A stretch of DNA of 64,000 bases from Latescibacteria bacterium UBA6620 (GCA_002433075.1 DJHM01000042.1:1-64000), one strand, 5' to 3'. Positions 26,395-36,454 are shown, counted from the first letter of the stretch. The notes: generated by a model not told the origin, from the letters alone. A program made the numbers and translations.

Positions 26395-28624
26395 TTACCG
26401 CAGAACGACTTCCGGCGAGGGGTGCTTGAACTTGTTGTCGGTCCCGCACGAAATCAGGGCCACCTCAGGCCGAACCGCGCTCAGAAACTTGGCCGATGAC
26501 GAAGTTCGGGACCCGTGGTGGGTCACCTTAAGGATTTCGGATTGCGCCCTGGCTACCCAGGCCGCGACGACAGAATCTGTTTCGTGTTCGGTGTCTCCCG
26601 TCAGCAGGATGCTCTGATTACCTCTCTGTAGACCCAATACCACAAATCCGTTGTTCCTACCAACCGGCGCCGGCCCCTCGAGGTTTACGAAGGAAGATGT
26701 CGGTAACAGGACCACACCCTCCCAAACCCGAAAGCGAGTCCCCTGCAGCCACCGCAACGTGTTCGACCCCCCGCTCTTCGATCACATCCCATATCCGCTG
26801 GGCCATCCAGGAATCGTACGGCTGCCCGGGATCGATGAAGGTCCCGACCTCCGTGTGTTCGAGGACCGTGATCAGCCCTCCGATATGATCGCTGTGTGGG
26901 TGGGAGGCCACCATAACATCCAGCCGACTCACCCCTGCCTGACGTAGAAACGGAAACACGACACGCTCGCCCGCGTCCTGCCAGTTTGTTCGTGGCCCAC
27001 AGTCCACGAGCATCGTCTTTCCGTTCTGAAACCTCAGAAAGATCGCGTCGCCCTGTCCCACATCCAGAACGTGCATCTCCAGTCGGTCTTCACGCCCGAG
27101 AATACCGCCCCACGTCTGAGCATTCAGGGCGATCAGTCCCCCGCAGAGGGGAAGCCACCCATATCGGCGACGGACTTCATCGGAAATCAGCAAGCAGACA
27201 TAGGCCATCGTCAGCCACGAACTCAATGCGGGGAGGTCAACGTTGCCCAGGTGGGAGAAGCAGCCAGCTTCGTCAGCCACAGCCCCGAGGACAAAAACAC
27301 CCAACTCGCTCCGTTCAGAACCGTGCCCAGCCCAGCCGAGAAGGTCCCACCAACCACGGCCATCAGACCGAGTCCGGTCGCAGCACCGAAAAGCGGCACC
27401 ACAACGAGGTTAGCCGCCAAGTCAACGATGGAAACCGCGCCGAATACGCTTCATAAGGATCGGCATCGTCCCGACCTGAGACGCGACCGACACGACGAGG
27501 GGATCCAGGAGCACTCGACCGACCGTTCAGTCCTTCGTGGGAAAGACATTTCGTATCGGCTTGTAGAACAGCAGGATGACCCCCGTCGCACCGAACGAGA
27601 GTTGGAAACCCACGTCGAAAAGATGGCCCGGGCGCCAGGCAAGAAGTACGAAAGCCGCGAACCCCAGCCCGTTCAGTGCGTTACCCTCCCGATCGATCAG
27701 TCCACCGCCAAGGACTGTCGTGGCCATGGTCGCCGCGCGTACCACCGATGCGAATCCACCCGTCACCACCGCATAGGCCCACACCAGACCGAGAGTCAGA
27801 CAACCCGTGAGTCGACGGCCACACCCGACCACCCGAAGTAGGAAAAAGGCGCCCGCCCCGATCAATCCCACGTGCAGCCCTCAGACCGCCAGTACGTGGG
27901 CGACACCCGCTCGCGTGAACGCCGACCTGACCTCTTCGGCCAGGTCGCTGCGGTCCCCCAGCAACACCCCCTGCAACACGGCTGCGGGATCCTCACTCAG
28001 GTGCCGTCAGATACAGGCCCGAATGTGACGACGCATTGCTCCGATCGACCGTGCTGAATAGGCTCCGCCCTGGCTACTCTCGAGGACAGCGATCTGGCTG
28101 GGCCGCCGCACACCTGCGATGCGATCTATACCGCGAGGTCGGAGGTATCTGGCGTAATCGAACGCTCCAGCGTTCCGTGGAGGACTCGGGTTCTCGAGGG
28201 AGGTGTCAACCCGGACCCGATCTCCAGGGCGCAGGTCGGGAACGAAATCCCGGAACTGCACGAGGACCGTCCCTCTCGCGGGGATCCCGGCTGCAGATCG
28301 CAAGGCGGTGCCCACCCTCGAACCTTTCGGCCGGCGCTCCGGCGCCGTCTGTACGATGCCACTGAAGACGGTCACATCGCGATTCGTCACGTCCGGCGCA
28401 GGGTCCAGGGTGCTCTGGTGACCGCGCAGGATCCCGCAGAGAACGATGAGCACCGTCACGCACGTGGACCAGAGCCCACGCCGACCGTACCGAACCCCTG
28501 CGACGACCAGGCACCAACACCCGGCCACCCAGCAGAACAGCGCGAACGGAGCGGGATCGATTCACTGGCCGATGAACACACCCGTTCCCAGAAACAGGGC
28601 GGCAGTCAAAGCGGGACACCTCAT
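26395..28624 (-). pseudogene. comEC: comEC/rec2-like DNA-uptake channel gene, inactivated
   Basis: Fragments in order match the whole ComEC architecture: N-terminal membrane and DUF4131 region (ATG 28622-28624), competence domain (AHVLAV-stop-GLHVGLI), further membrane segments, and the C-terminal metallo-beta-lactamase domain (VLDVGQGDAIFL, SHPHSDHIGG, VTHHGSRTSSS). The main frame is broken by UGA codons at 28562, 28007, 27881 and 27527 and then by at least three frameshifts near 27440, 27300 and 26740. Natural uptake through this channel is presumably lost. Some UGAs fit CGA-to-TGA decay. A terminator lies beyond its 3' end. Confidence 0.88.
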
Positions 28625-28767
28625 CGCACATACGGCCGTGCCAACATCGGGCCTCCAGAACAGGCCCTTCTCAAGCGACCGACCGGCCGGTTTCGTGGAA
28701 AGAATCTTTCAATTGGAGAAGAGACTTAACCGTTTGTTTCACACATGGTTGTGTCTCCAATAAGTCG

Positions 28768-28796
28768 TTGACTGGCCCTCCGGGGCTTGGTATATT
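28768..28796 (+). promoter_or_regulatory. Sigma70-type promoter for the ecfT-truA-htrA operon
   Basis: -35 TTGACT (28768-28773), 17-bp spacer, -10 TATATT (28791-28796). The start would be near 28803, giving a leader of about 20 nt before ecfT. Confidence 0.65.
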
Positions 28797-28821
28797 TTCT
28801 GGCCTTCCCCGCAGCTAATTC

Positions 28822-29667
28822 GTGGATTTATACTCACTTACAGACCCCACCGTCGCGAATAATCTGGTGAGTCTACCCCTTTCCAAAGCCATTACATTCG
28901 GCCGATTCGTGCCGGGGAATTCGCCCCTGCACCGCCTGGACCCACGAGCCAAGATCCTGACACTCAGCCTCTGGATCATCGCGCTCACTTTGACCGCTCG
29001 GAGCCCGATGCTGGTTGGCGCATTGCTCGTGTTTATCGTGGCCGCCAGGTTGGGCGAGCTCCCGATCAGGCTGCTGCTCGGCAACTTCAAGCCCTTGATG
29101 CCCGTGCTGCTTCTGACCCTCGCGTTCAACGCCTGGCTCATCGAAGGGCAGGCCATCGTCCTCGCCGGCAAGCCCACCGTCCTGACTATAGAAGGTCTGG
29201 AGCGAGGTCTCTTTCTCTGTCTAAGGCTCTCCGTGATCGTCGTGGGGACATCGCTCCTGACCCTGACAACCTCGCCCCTGTCTCTGGCCGACGGGCTTGA
29301 GGAGCTCCTTAAACCACTGGAGCGCCTGAAACTACCCGTCCACGAACTTGCCCTGACCGGAACGATCGCCCTGCGTTTCATTCCCTACCTGACAGATGAA
29401 GCAGGCAGGATCTACAACGCGCAACGGGCCAGAGGCGCAGACTTCAGCGGGTCTCTGATCAACCGTGCACGCAGGTTGGTTCCATTGCTCGTTCCGCTTT
29501 TCGTTGCCGCCTACGCCCGTGCAGACCGGCTGGCGGTTGCAATGGAAGCAAGGGGCTATGCAGGAGGCCGGGGACGAACCCGGTACCGTATGCTGAAGAT
29601 GAGCGGTCTCGATCTCACCGTAACGATGGCCGGCCTGCTCGGCGGAACGCTCGTCTTACTCCAATGA
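28822..29667 (+). CDS. ecfT: Energy-coupling factor transporter transmembrane protein EcfT
   Basis: 281 residues, GTG start. ITFGRFVPGNSPLHRLDPRAKIL is the diagnostic N-terminal block; about five membrane segments follow; the cytoplasmic coupling helices carry the two Ala-Arg-Gly motifs (QRARGADF and MEARGY). EcfT links vitamin/metal-specific S proteins to the EcfA ATPases. Neither EcfA nor an S component is in the window, so the partners are encoded elsewhere. Overlaps truA by 4 bp. Confidence 0.9.
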   Translation: MDLYSLTDPTVANNLVSLPLSKAITFGRFVPGNSPLHRLDPRAKILTLSLWIIALTLTARSPMLVGALLVFIVAARLGELPIRLLLGNFKPLMPVLLLTLAFNAWLIEGQAIVLAGKPTVLTIEGLERGLFLCLRLSVIVVGTSLLTLTTSPLSLADGLEELLKPLERLKLPVHELALTGTIALRFIPYLTDEAGRIYNAQRARGADFSGSLINRARRLVPLLVPLFVAAYARADRLAVAMEARGYAGGRGRTRYRMLKMSGLDLTVTMAGLLGGTLVLLQ

Positions 29668-30398
29668 CCGTGCACAACTTCCGACTCAGACTCGAATATG
29701 ACGGGACAGAGTTCAGAGGGTGGCAGATCCAACCGGAAGGGCGAACGGTACAGGGTGTGCTCGAAGCCGCGATCGCACAGGTTACGGGCGAAACCGTACG
29801 GGTCCAGGCTGCCGGGCGTACGGACACGGGAGTTCACGCACTCGATCAGGTCGTCAACTTTGATTATGCCGGCGACCGTTCGCCGGAGGAGCTGTCACGC
29901 TCGCTCAACGGTGTCTTGCCTTCTGACGTTACCGTACGGGCTGCCGACATCGCACCTCCCGGGTTCCACGCCCGCTTCGACGCCAGGCTGCGAGCTTACG
30001 AGTATCGGCTCTCTTCCCGACGGAGAGCCGTGGGTCGCCCCTACACCTGGTGGGTGCGCGCCGATCTCGACCTGGAGGAGATGAACCAGGCCGCCGGTGT
30101 TCTCCTTGGCCGGCACGACTTTACCTCGTTCTGTGTGTCCGCAGAAGAACGTGAATCCCGTGTATGTGAGGTCACACTCTGCAGGTGGCACGCCCCCGAC
30201 GATGACACGCTCGTGTTCGACATCGAAGCCAATCGGTTCGTACGGGCAATGGTCCGAAGCATCGTCGGCACACTCGTCGACGTAGGGCGTGGCAAGAACG
30301 AGCCTTCTATAGCATCGATCCTGGCAGCTCGGGATCGAAGCCAGGCGAGTCCGACCGCACCACCGACCGGTCTCTTTCTCAAGCGTGTGGACTATTGA
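29664..30398 (+). CDS. truA: tRNA pseudouridine(38-40) synthase
   Basis: 244 residues. The N-terminal LEYDGTEFRGWQIQP and the catalytic GRTDTGVHA (nucleophile D54) are diagnostic; RFDARLRAYEYR and the C-terminal FVRAMVRSIVGTLVDVGRGK are conserved. Modifies U38-40 in the anticodon arm. Overlaps ecfT by ATGA, a common arrangement. Confidence 0.97.
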   Translation: MTVHNFRLRLEYDGTEFRGWQIQPEGRTVQGVLEAAIAQVTGETVRVQAAGRTDTGVHALDQVVNFDYAGDRSPEELSRSLNGVLPSDVTVRAADIAPPGFHARFDARLRAYEYRLSSRRRAVGRPYTWWVRADLDLEEMNQAAGVLLGRHDFTSFCVSAEERESRVCEVTLCRWHAPDDDTLVFDIEANRFVRAMVRSIVGTLVDVGRGKNEPSIASILAARDRSQASPTAPPTGLFLKRVDY

Positions 30399-30405
30399 GG
30401 CGAAC

Positions 30406-31518
30406 GTGCTGCGACGCTCCATCACCGTTATGATCCTCACCCTATCCGGGGCGGTCTGGCCTTCTGCCTCCCCAGCGCAGGTTTTCCTGCGGGATGAGAT
30501 CGCCACCACGCGACGCAATGCGATCGTCCGGGCCGTCGAGAAAGCCTCCGGTGCTGTCGTCAGCATCAACACACACCGTTACAAGGAGTACCCGCGCTAC
30601 CGCGACCCGTTCTGGGGCGATGCGTTCTTCGGCAGTCCGGCCATCATCCGGGAACGAATTCCGAGTGTGGGGTCGGGATTCATCATTCGTGAGGACGGAT
30701 ACATCCTCACGAACAGCCACGTCGTCGAAAATGCTCTTGAGATATCCGTCACTTTTCCCGATGGGCGAAAATTCGAGGTGACGGACACGGCCAACAATGT
30801 TCTGATGGATCGTCAGCACGACCTGGCGATCGTTCGTGTCGATGCAGACGGGCTCGAAGTACCCCCACTGGGCAGTTCTGAAGAAGCCATTATCGGGGAG
30901 TGGGTCATCGCCATCGGGAACCCTTTCGGCTTGACGATCCGGGACCCCAAGCCTACCGTCACCGTGGGTGTTGTCAGCGCTGTGGACCGTAATTTTCGAC
31001 CTGAAGAGGACGGCCGAATCTACCAGGGAATGATCCAGACCGACGCTTCGATCAATCCCGGGAACAGCGGCGGACCGCTCGTCAACAGCCTGGGCCAGGT
31101 CATCGGCGTCAACACTTTCATCTTCTCGCAGACCGGGGGTTCGCTCGGGATCGGGTTCGCCATTCCTATCGAGCGGGCACTCGAGGTCGCCAACCGCCTG
31201 ATCGAAGGCGGCAGTCCCGATTTCTGGACCGGCCTCGTCATTCACAACAACAACCGGAGGATTGCCCGAGCCATGCGTCTGGCCACGGCCTCCGGAGCCC
31301 TGATCACGTCGGTCGAGGAAACCAGCCCCGCCCAGAAGGCGGGACTCATCCCCGGTGACGTCATTGTCATGGTCAACGAAGAACTCGTAGACAGTGCGGA
31401 CAAGGTCGTGGAGATCTTTCGCGAGGGAAGGGTGGGTGCGGTCTACGGCCTGAGGGTATTGCGAGGTCGGGTCGTGTTCAACGCGAGGCTCGTGCTCGAG
31501 CGCGATCCGAACAGCTGA
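30406..31518 (+). CDS. Periplasmic HtrA/DegP-like serine protease with PDZ domain
   Basis: About 370 residues from GTG 30406; the longer frame from 30385 overlaps truA and would bury the signal peptide (RRSITVMILTLSGAVWPSASPAQ). Trypsin-like catalytic triad: His in LTNSHVVENA, Asp in HDLAIVRVD, Ser in NPGNSGGPLV. One C-terminal PDZ domain (about 280-365, SPAQKAGLIPGDVIVMVNEE) instead of the two in DegP, as in DegS. Likely envelope quality control. Confidence 0.93.
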   Translation: MLRRSITVMILTLSGAVWPSASPAQVFLRDEIATTRRNAIVRAVEKASGAVVSINTHRYKEYPRYRDPFWGDAFFGSPAIIRERIPSVGSGFIIREDGYILTNSHVVENALEISVTFPDGRKFEVTDTANNVLMDRQHDLAIVRVDADGLEVPPLGSSEEAIIGEWVIAIGNPFGLTIRDPKPTVTVGVVSAVDRNFRPEEDGRIYQGMIQTDASINPGNSGGPLVNSLGQVIGVNTFIFSQTGGSLGIGFAIPIERALEVANRLIEGGSPDFWTGLVIHNNNRRIARAMRLATASGALITSVEETSPAQKAGLIPGDVIVMVNEELVDSADKVVEIFREGRVGAVYGLRVLRGRVVFNARLVLERDPNS

Positions 31519-31519
31519 T

Positions 31520-32164
31520 ATGCGAATTGCCCGTGAAGCACGGCCATTTCTGCTCGTGACTGGATTACCCGCCCTGGTTGCCGTCTATTGGGCCGTCCAG
31601 ACGGCAGGACTGGCGGCCAACCTGCTGACGATACTACTGCTTGTCTTGACGGGATTTATCGCTTTCTTTTTCAGGGATCCCGAAAGGGTCTCCCCGCCCG
31701 AACCGAACGCGATTCTGGCCTCGGGGGACGGGCGGATCGTAGCCGTCGAGCCGATCGAAGACCCTTGGGTCGGTGACGCGGTCAAGGTCAGCGTTTTCCT
31801 GTCGATTTTTAACGTGCACGTCAACCGGATGCCGTGTGCGGGCAGAGTGGAGCGAGTAGAACACGTCCCCGGACAATTCAAGCTCGCCTTCGTGGACAAG
31901 GCCTCAGAAGACAACGAGCGCACCGAGATCGCCGTCGAAGGGGCGGCGGGACGAGTCATCGTCAAACAAATCGCGGGCTTGATCGCCCGGCGCATTGTTT
32001 GTCGTCTTGTGCCAGAGCAACGTGTCGAAGCCGGGGAACGTTTCGGGTTGATTCGTTTCGGATCCAGAATCGATCACATCCTGCCCGCATCAGCAGAAAT
32101 TCGAGTCGCCATAAAAGATCGTGTTCTTGGCGGCGAAACTGTCATCGGAGTCCTTACAACATGA
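31520..32164 (+). CDS. psd: Phosphatidylserine decarboxylase (short form)
   Basis: 214 residues. Two N-terminal membrane helices, FFFRDPER, the GDG motif (ASGDGRI), FNVHVNR and the autocatalytic Gly-Ser (RFGSRID, G181-S182) that generates the pyruvoyl group. Makes phosphatidylethanolamine from the product of the next gene, pssA, which it overlaps by ATGA. Confidence 0.94.
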   Translation: MRIAREARPFLLVTGLPALVAVYWAVQTAGLAANLLTILLLVLTGFIAFFFRDPERVSPPEPNAILASGDGRIVAVEPIEDPWVGDAVKVSVFLSIFNVHVNRMPCAGRVERVEHVPGQFKLAFVDKASEDNERTEIAVEGAAGRVIVKQIAGLIARRIVCRLVPEQRVEAGERFGLIRFGSRIDHILPASAEIRVAIKDRVLGGETVIGVLTT

Positions 32165-32901
32165 CCAAACGAGCGGCGGTTCCGAGTCTCTTCACGATCT
32201 GTAACCTGTTCTGCGGATTTTTGTCGATCTACTACGCCTCCCGGGGACATCTGGTTCCCGCTTCCTGGCTCATCGTCATCGCGGGATTCCTCGATGCTTT
32301 CGACGGGAAGATCGCCCGGCTCTTCGACGACGGATCCGACGACGGGCAGTTCGGTCTCCAGTTCGATTCCCTCGCCGACGTCTGCTCCTTCGGGTTTGCC
32401 CCTGCCGTCCTGATGCTCCACTACTTCGAACCCTTGCTGCACATCCGATGGCTCCCCTTCCTCGTGGCGTTCGTCTACCTTCTGTGCGGCGCGTTGCGTC
32501 TAGCTCGATTCAATGTGCATCACGACGTGGACGACGAGGACGCGGTGAAACCCGACTTCATCGGACTCCCGATCCCGGTCGCGGCAGCCACGCTGGCCAG
32601 CTATATCATCTTCAGTCAGCTGGTCTGGGAAAGCACGCGGGAGCCTCACGTGGCGCTGTCACTCTGCGCTTTCGTCGCGTTCCTGATGATGAGTCCCTTC
32701 GACTATCCATCGTTTCCGCGGTTTACGTTCGAAACGGCCCGCGACCGCTTTCGTCTGGCCCTGTCTTTCGGAGCACTCGTGATTGTCGTCGTGGCAACCG
32801 AGGAGGCATTCTTCCCCGTAGCCCTGACCTTCTGCCTGTCGGGCGCAATCAGATGGTTGGTCCACATCGTCACGGACCGCGAAGTCGCCGACATCCACTG
32901 A
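32161..32901 (+). CDS. pssA: CDP-diacylglycerol-serine O-phosphatidyltransferase
   Basis: 246 residues from ATG 32161; the same frame is open further upstream but inside psd. PSLFTICNLFCGFLSI is the typical PssA start. The CDP-alcohol phosphotransferase signature is present as DG-KI-AR-...-G-LQF-D-SLA-D, but the spacer between AR and G is 11 residues rather than the usual 8 (extra Asp/Gly-rich residues, LFDDGSDDGQF). Supplies phosphatidylserine to Psd. Confidence 0.93.
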   Translation: MTKRAAVPSLFTICNLFCGFLSIYYASRGHLVPASWLIVIAGFLDAFDGKIARLFDDGSDDGQFGLQFDSLADVCSFGFAPAVLMLHYFEPLLHIRWLPFLVAFVYLLCGALRLARFNVHHDVDDEDAVKPDFIGLPIPVAAATLASYIIFSQLVWESTREPHVALSLCAFVAFLMMSPFDYPSFPRFTFETARDRFRLALSFGALVIVVVATEEAFFPVALTFCLSGAIRWLVHIVTDREVADIH

Positions 32902-32937
32902 CATACCTATCAAGCCGGAGCGCATATCTTACAAGAC

Positions 32938-33219
32938 ATGGGTAGACGCAACGTTGGCTTCCTGATTGTCGCCATTTCCGTCGGAATCCTCGCCGGGAAC
33001 ATCGTTGGCGAAGTGCTCGGTGTTCTGTTCGAGAACCTGGGCCTGCAGAACAACGTCGTCCAGAAGGTGCTCGTCGATCCGCTTGTCCAGTATGAGTTTT
33101 ATCCGATCCGGCTGAATCTGATCGTCATGACAATCACGTTGGGATTCTCACTGAACTTCAATGTGTTGAGCCTGCTCGGAATCGGAACCGCTTGGTACTA
33201 CGTCAAGTATTCCTATTAG
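32938..33219 (+). CDS. DUF4321 small membrane protein
   Basis: 93 residues with two membrane segments (GFLIVAISVGILAGNIVGE and LNLIVMTITLGFSLNFN), matching the DUF4321 pattern in which a first helix ends in a GxxxGE motif and the second in the TLGFSxxxN motif. Function unknown. Lies between phospholipid genes and tatA; DUF4321 is frequently near tat genes in many phyla. Confidence 0.75.
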   Translation: MGRRNVGFLIVAISVGILAGNIVGEVLGVLFENLGLQNNVVQKVLVDPLVQYEFYPIRLNLIVMTITLGFSLNFNVLSLLGIGTAWYYVKYSY

Positions 33220-33281
33220 TTAAGTGGTGCGTCTCCCCGCAGGAGGCCGGCGGCATAGCCGCCCCTTGAAAGGAACGACCA

Positions 33282-33518
33282 ATGTTACAGGGCATCGGAA
33301 CCTGGGAAATACTCCTCATCTTTCTGGTCGTGTTGCTGGTCTTCGGCGCCAAACGCATCCCGGAAATTGCCAGAGGTATGGGAAAAGGTATTACGGAGTT
33401 CAAGAGGGCCGTCCGGGATGTGAAAGACGAGATCGAAACCGGTACGGAAGCCCCCCCACCATCCAGCTCGGCATCCGCCGATCAGCCGGAGGCGGAGGAA
33501 AAGAAGGTGGAGTCCTGA
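33282..33518 (+). CDS. tatA: Sec-independent translocase protein TatA/E
   Basis: 78 residues: a short N-terminal membrane helix (IGTWEILLIFLVVLLVFGAKRIPE), the FGAKRIPE hinge, an amphipathic helix (MGKGITEFKRAVRD) and an acidic tail. Forms the pore part of the Tat system, whose substrates include the twin-Arg protein at 2339. tatC is not in the window. Confidence 0.94.
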   Translation: MLQGIGTWEILLIFLVVLLVFGAKRIPEIARGMGKGITEFKRAVRDVKDEIETGTEAPPPSSSASADQPEAEEKKVES

Positions 33519-33539
33519 TTCAGGCTGGTGGGAAGAAGA

Positions 33540-35003
33540 GTGGGAGAATCGAACGAGCTTAACGCCAGATCGGCACACGAGTTGCTTCCCCTGATCCTGA
33601 AGGGCGAAATTACGGCACTCGTGGTATGCGAAGCCGTCCTTTCCGCGATCGACGCGCAAGACGCCGAAGTCAACGCCTACATCACGGTCGACAAGGAAGG
33701 CGCCCTCGCACAGGCCGATTCCGTCGACAAACGCCTCGCTAACGGCGAGGACGTCGGCCCCCTCGCTGGAATCCCCGTTGCACTCAAAGACCTCATCTGC
33801 ACCCAGGGTCTACTGACCACCTGCGGCTCCAACATCCTGCCTGATTTCGTTCCACCTTACGACGCCACGGTCACTCAACGACTGCGACATGCTGGAGCCG
33901 TGATTCCCGGCAAGCTCAACATGGACGAGTTCGCAATGGGATCCTCCAACGAGAATTCCGCCCGCGGACCGGTCCGGAATCCACACGCCACCGACCGGGT
34001 TGCCGGAGGATCCAGTGGAGGATCGGCAGCAGCCGTGGCCGCGAACGAAACGGTCCTCGCTCTCGGCTCGGACACAGGAGGATCGATTCGACAGCCCGCC
34101 TCTTTCTGCGGCGTCGTAGGCCTAAAACCCACTTACGGCCGCGTGTCTCGTTACGGCCTCGTCGCCTACGCCTCCTCGCTCGACCAGATCGGCCCTCTCG
34201 GCCGGAACGTCACCGACACCGCCCTCCTCTACGATGTCATTGCCGGACACGATAAAAGCGATGCGACGTCGGCCGACCTCGCATTCGAGCCCACGCTCCC
34301 TTCGATCAACAAGGGCGTAGAAGATTTCGTCGTCGGCGTGCCCACAGAGTATTTCGCTGAAGGGCTGGACGCCGAGGTCCGTGCGCGTGTCGAGCAGGGA
34401 ATCGCCGCACTCGAGGCGGCCGGGGCAACGACCCGTGAAGTGTCCCTCCCCGTCGCCGGACATCCCGACTATGTCATCGCCAGCTACTACGTCGTTGCGA
34501 CAGGCGAGGCCTCGTCGAACCTCTCCCGGTTCGACGGAGTCAAATACGGTCTGCGGGTCGAGGGTGAAGACCTTGGCGATACCTACTGTTGCACGCGCAG
34601 CGCGGGCTTCGGGGACGAAGTCAAGCGCAGGATCATGCTGGGCACCTATGCGCTCAGCGCCGGTTACTACGACGCCTACTACCTCAAGGCACAGCGCGTC
34701 AGAACGCTGATCAAGCAGGACTTCGAGCGCGTGTTCGAAGACTGTGACGTGCTCGCTGCCCCGGTTGCACCCACACCCGCCTTCCGGATCGGCGAAAAAG
34801 TGGACGACCCGCTGCAGATGTACCTGTCGGACATCTATACGGTAGCCGTGAACCTGGCTGGCATCCCCGGAATCTCCGTGCCGTGCGGCGCGTCGTCAGA
34901 AGGTCTGCCCATCGGTCTCCAGTTACTTGCACCTCCGTTCGAGGAATCGCGGCTCTTTCGTGCCGCCCGAGTCGTTGAATCCGAAGGAGGCTCCACCACG
35001 TGA
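33540..35003 (+). CDS. gatA: Glutamyl-tRNA(Gln)/aspartyl-tRNA(Asn) amidotransferase subunit A
   Basis: 487 residues from GTG 33540; GTG 33528 is an alternative four codons upstream. Amidase-signature family: catalytic Lys in PVALKDLI, the Gly/Ser loop GGSSGGSAAAVA with the cis-Ser, and the nucleophilic Ser in DTGGSIRQPA. Generates ammonia from glutamine for GatB. Overlaps gatB by 4 bp. gatC is not adjacent. Confidence 0.95.
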   Translation: MGESNELNARSAHELLPLILKGEITALVVCEAVLSAIDAQDAEVNAYITVDKEGALAQADSVDKRLANGEDVGPLAGIPVALKDLICTQGLLTTCGSNILPDFVPPYDATVTQRLRHAGAVIPGKLNMDEFAMGSSNENSARGPVRNPHATDRVAGGSSGGSAAAVAANETVLALGSDTGGSIRQPASFCGVVGLKPTYGRVSRYGLVAYASSLDQIGPLGRNVTDTALLYDVIAGHDKSDATSADLAFEPTLPSINKGVEDFVVGVPTEYFAEGLDAEVRARVEQGIAALEAAGATTREVSLPVAGHPDYVIASYYVVATGEASSNLSRFDGVKYGLRVEGEDLGDTYCCTRSAGFGDEVKRRIMLGTYALSAGYYDAYYLKAQRVRTLIKQDFERVFEDCDVLAAPVAPTPAFRIGEKVDDPLQMYLSDIYTVAVNLAGIPGISVPCGASSEGLPIGLQLLAPPFEESRLFRAARVVESEGGSTT

Positions 35004-36454
35004 GCGACTTCGAAACGGTCATCGGCCTGGAAGTTCACGCCCAGCTTGCCACTCGAACCAAGATCTTCAGTGGGGCACTCGTGTCGTTTGGCGACGAACC
35101 CAACACCAACGTCACCCCCCTCTGTCTGGGCCTCCCGGGTACTCTGCCCGTCCTCAACCGGCAGGTCGTCGAACTCTCGATGCGAATGGGATTGGCCGTT
35201 GGATGTACGATCCAGACACGCAGTCGATTCCTTCGGAAGAATTACTTTTATCCCGATCTGCCCAAGGGGTATCAGATCTCCCAGTATCAGAGTAACAATG
35301 AGATGCCGCTGGCAACGGGAGGCGGCATTGAAGTCGTCACAGCCGACGGGGGCACGCGCTTCATCCGGCTCGTACGAATCCATATGGAGGAGGACGCCGG
35401 CAAGAGCATCCACGACGAACCGTTCGTTCCCCCTGGCGAATCCATGGTCGACTACAACCGGACCGGCGTTCCCTTGATCGAGATCGTCTCCGAGCCGGAC
35501 ATACGAACCCCGGAAGAGGCTTCCCAGTTCGTCAACCGCCTTCGCGAAATCCTCGTCTACACAGGCGTCAGCGAGGGTGACATGGAGAAAGGCCACGTGC
35601 GCATCGACGCGAACGTGTCCATCCGCCCTGTCGGGAGCGAGGAACTCGGCGTCAAGGTCGAAGTGAAGAACATGAACTCCGTTCGTAACTGCCAGCGCGC
35701 CCTTGAAGTCGAGATCGACAGACAGATCGATGTCGTCAATTCAGGCAGAGAGATCATCCAGCAGACCATGTTGTTCGACCCCGTTCGCGAGGATGTCCGC
35801 CCGATGCGAACCAAGGAAGCGTCCGATGACTATCGGTACTTCCCCGACCCCGACCTCGTCCCCATCGTCGTCGATCAGCCGTGGATCGATCGCGTCCAGT
35901 CGCAGATCCCGGAGCTTCCAGCCGCCAAACGGGAACGGTTCGAGTCGGATCTGAACCTGTCGCAAGATCAGGCTGATGTTCTGACCGCAGACCGTCAGAC
36001 CGCCGACTACTTCGAGGCCGTCATCGCGGTTGGAGTTGAGCCTGCCACTGCCGCGAATTGGGTCCAGGGCGACGTTCTCCGAACCCTCAACGAAGCGAAA
36101 ATCGAAATCGACCAGCTTCGTGCGACCCCGGCGCAGCTCGCCGCCCTGATTCATTTGATCGATAACGGCACAATCAGCGCAAACGTCGCCCGCAAAGTCT
36201 TCGCCGAAATGGCCAGCACGGGCGACGATCCGTCCGACATCGTCGAGCGACAGGGTCTCGTACAAATTAGTGATGAGAGTGCACTCGAAACGACCGTCGA
36301 CGAACTGATCGCCGCACACCCGGACGAATTCGCCCGTCTCAAGGAAGGCGACAAGAAGCTACAGGGCTTCTTCATGGGGCAGATCATGAAAGCCACGAAA
36401 GGGCAGGCCAACCCGAAGATCGCCAGCCAGCTTCTGGCTCAGAAGGCGCAGTGA
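35000..36454 (+). CDS. gatB: Glutamyl-tRNA(Gln)/aspartyl-tRNA(Asn) amidotransferase subunit B
   Basis: 484 residues, GTG start overlapping gatA. VIGLEVHAQL, LPVLNRQVVELSMRMGLA, KNYFYPDLPKGYQISQY and DYNRTGVPLIEIV are the GatB/PET112 signatures; the C-terminal YqeY-like tail domain is present. Activates and transamidates mischarged Glu-tRNA(Gln). Overlaps the DUF3604 gene by 4 bp. Confidence 0.96.
   Translation: MSDFETVIGLEVHAQLATRTKIFSGALVSFGDEPNTNVTPLCLGLPGTLPVLNRQVVELSMRMGLAVGCTIQTRSRFLRKNYFYPDLPKGYQISQYQSNNEMPLATGGGIEVVTADGGTRFIRLVRIHMEEDAGKSIHDEPFVPPGESMVDYNRTGVPLIEIVSEPDIRTPEEASQFVNRLREILVYTGVSEGDMEKGHVRIDANVSIRPVGSEELGVKVEVKNMNSVRNCQRALEVEIDRQIDVVNSGREIIQQTMLFDPVREDVRPMRTKEASDDYRYFPDPDLVPIVVDQPWIDRVQSQIPELPAAKRERFESDLNLSQDQADVLTADRQTADYFEAVIAVGVEPATAANWVQGDVLRTLNEAKIEIDQLRATPAQLAALIHLIDNGTISANVARKVFAEMASTGDDPSDIVERQGLVQISDESALETTVDELIAAHPDEFARLKEGDKKLQGFFMGQIMKATKGQANPKIASQLLAQKAQ

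Noticed and set aside
26395..28624. UGA codons in comEC as selenocysteine sites
   Set aside because: They fall at non-Cys positions (e.g. Ser of the AVSGLH motif) and the gene also has frameshifts, so decay is the better explanation.
31834..32901. 355-codon version of PssA
   Set aside because: The first 109 codons are read out of frame through psd; the ATG at 32161 gives the family-like start.
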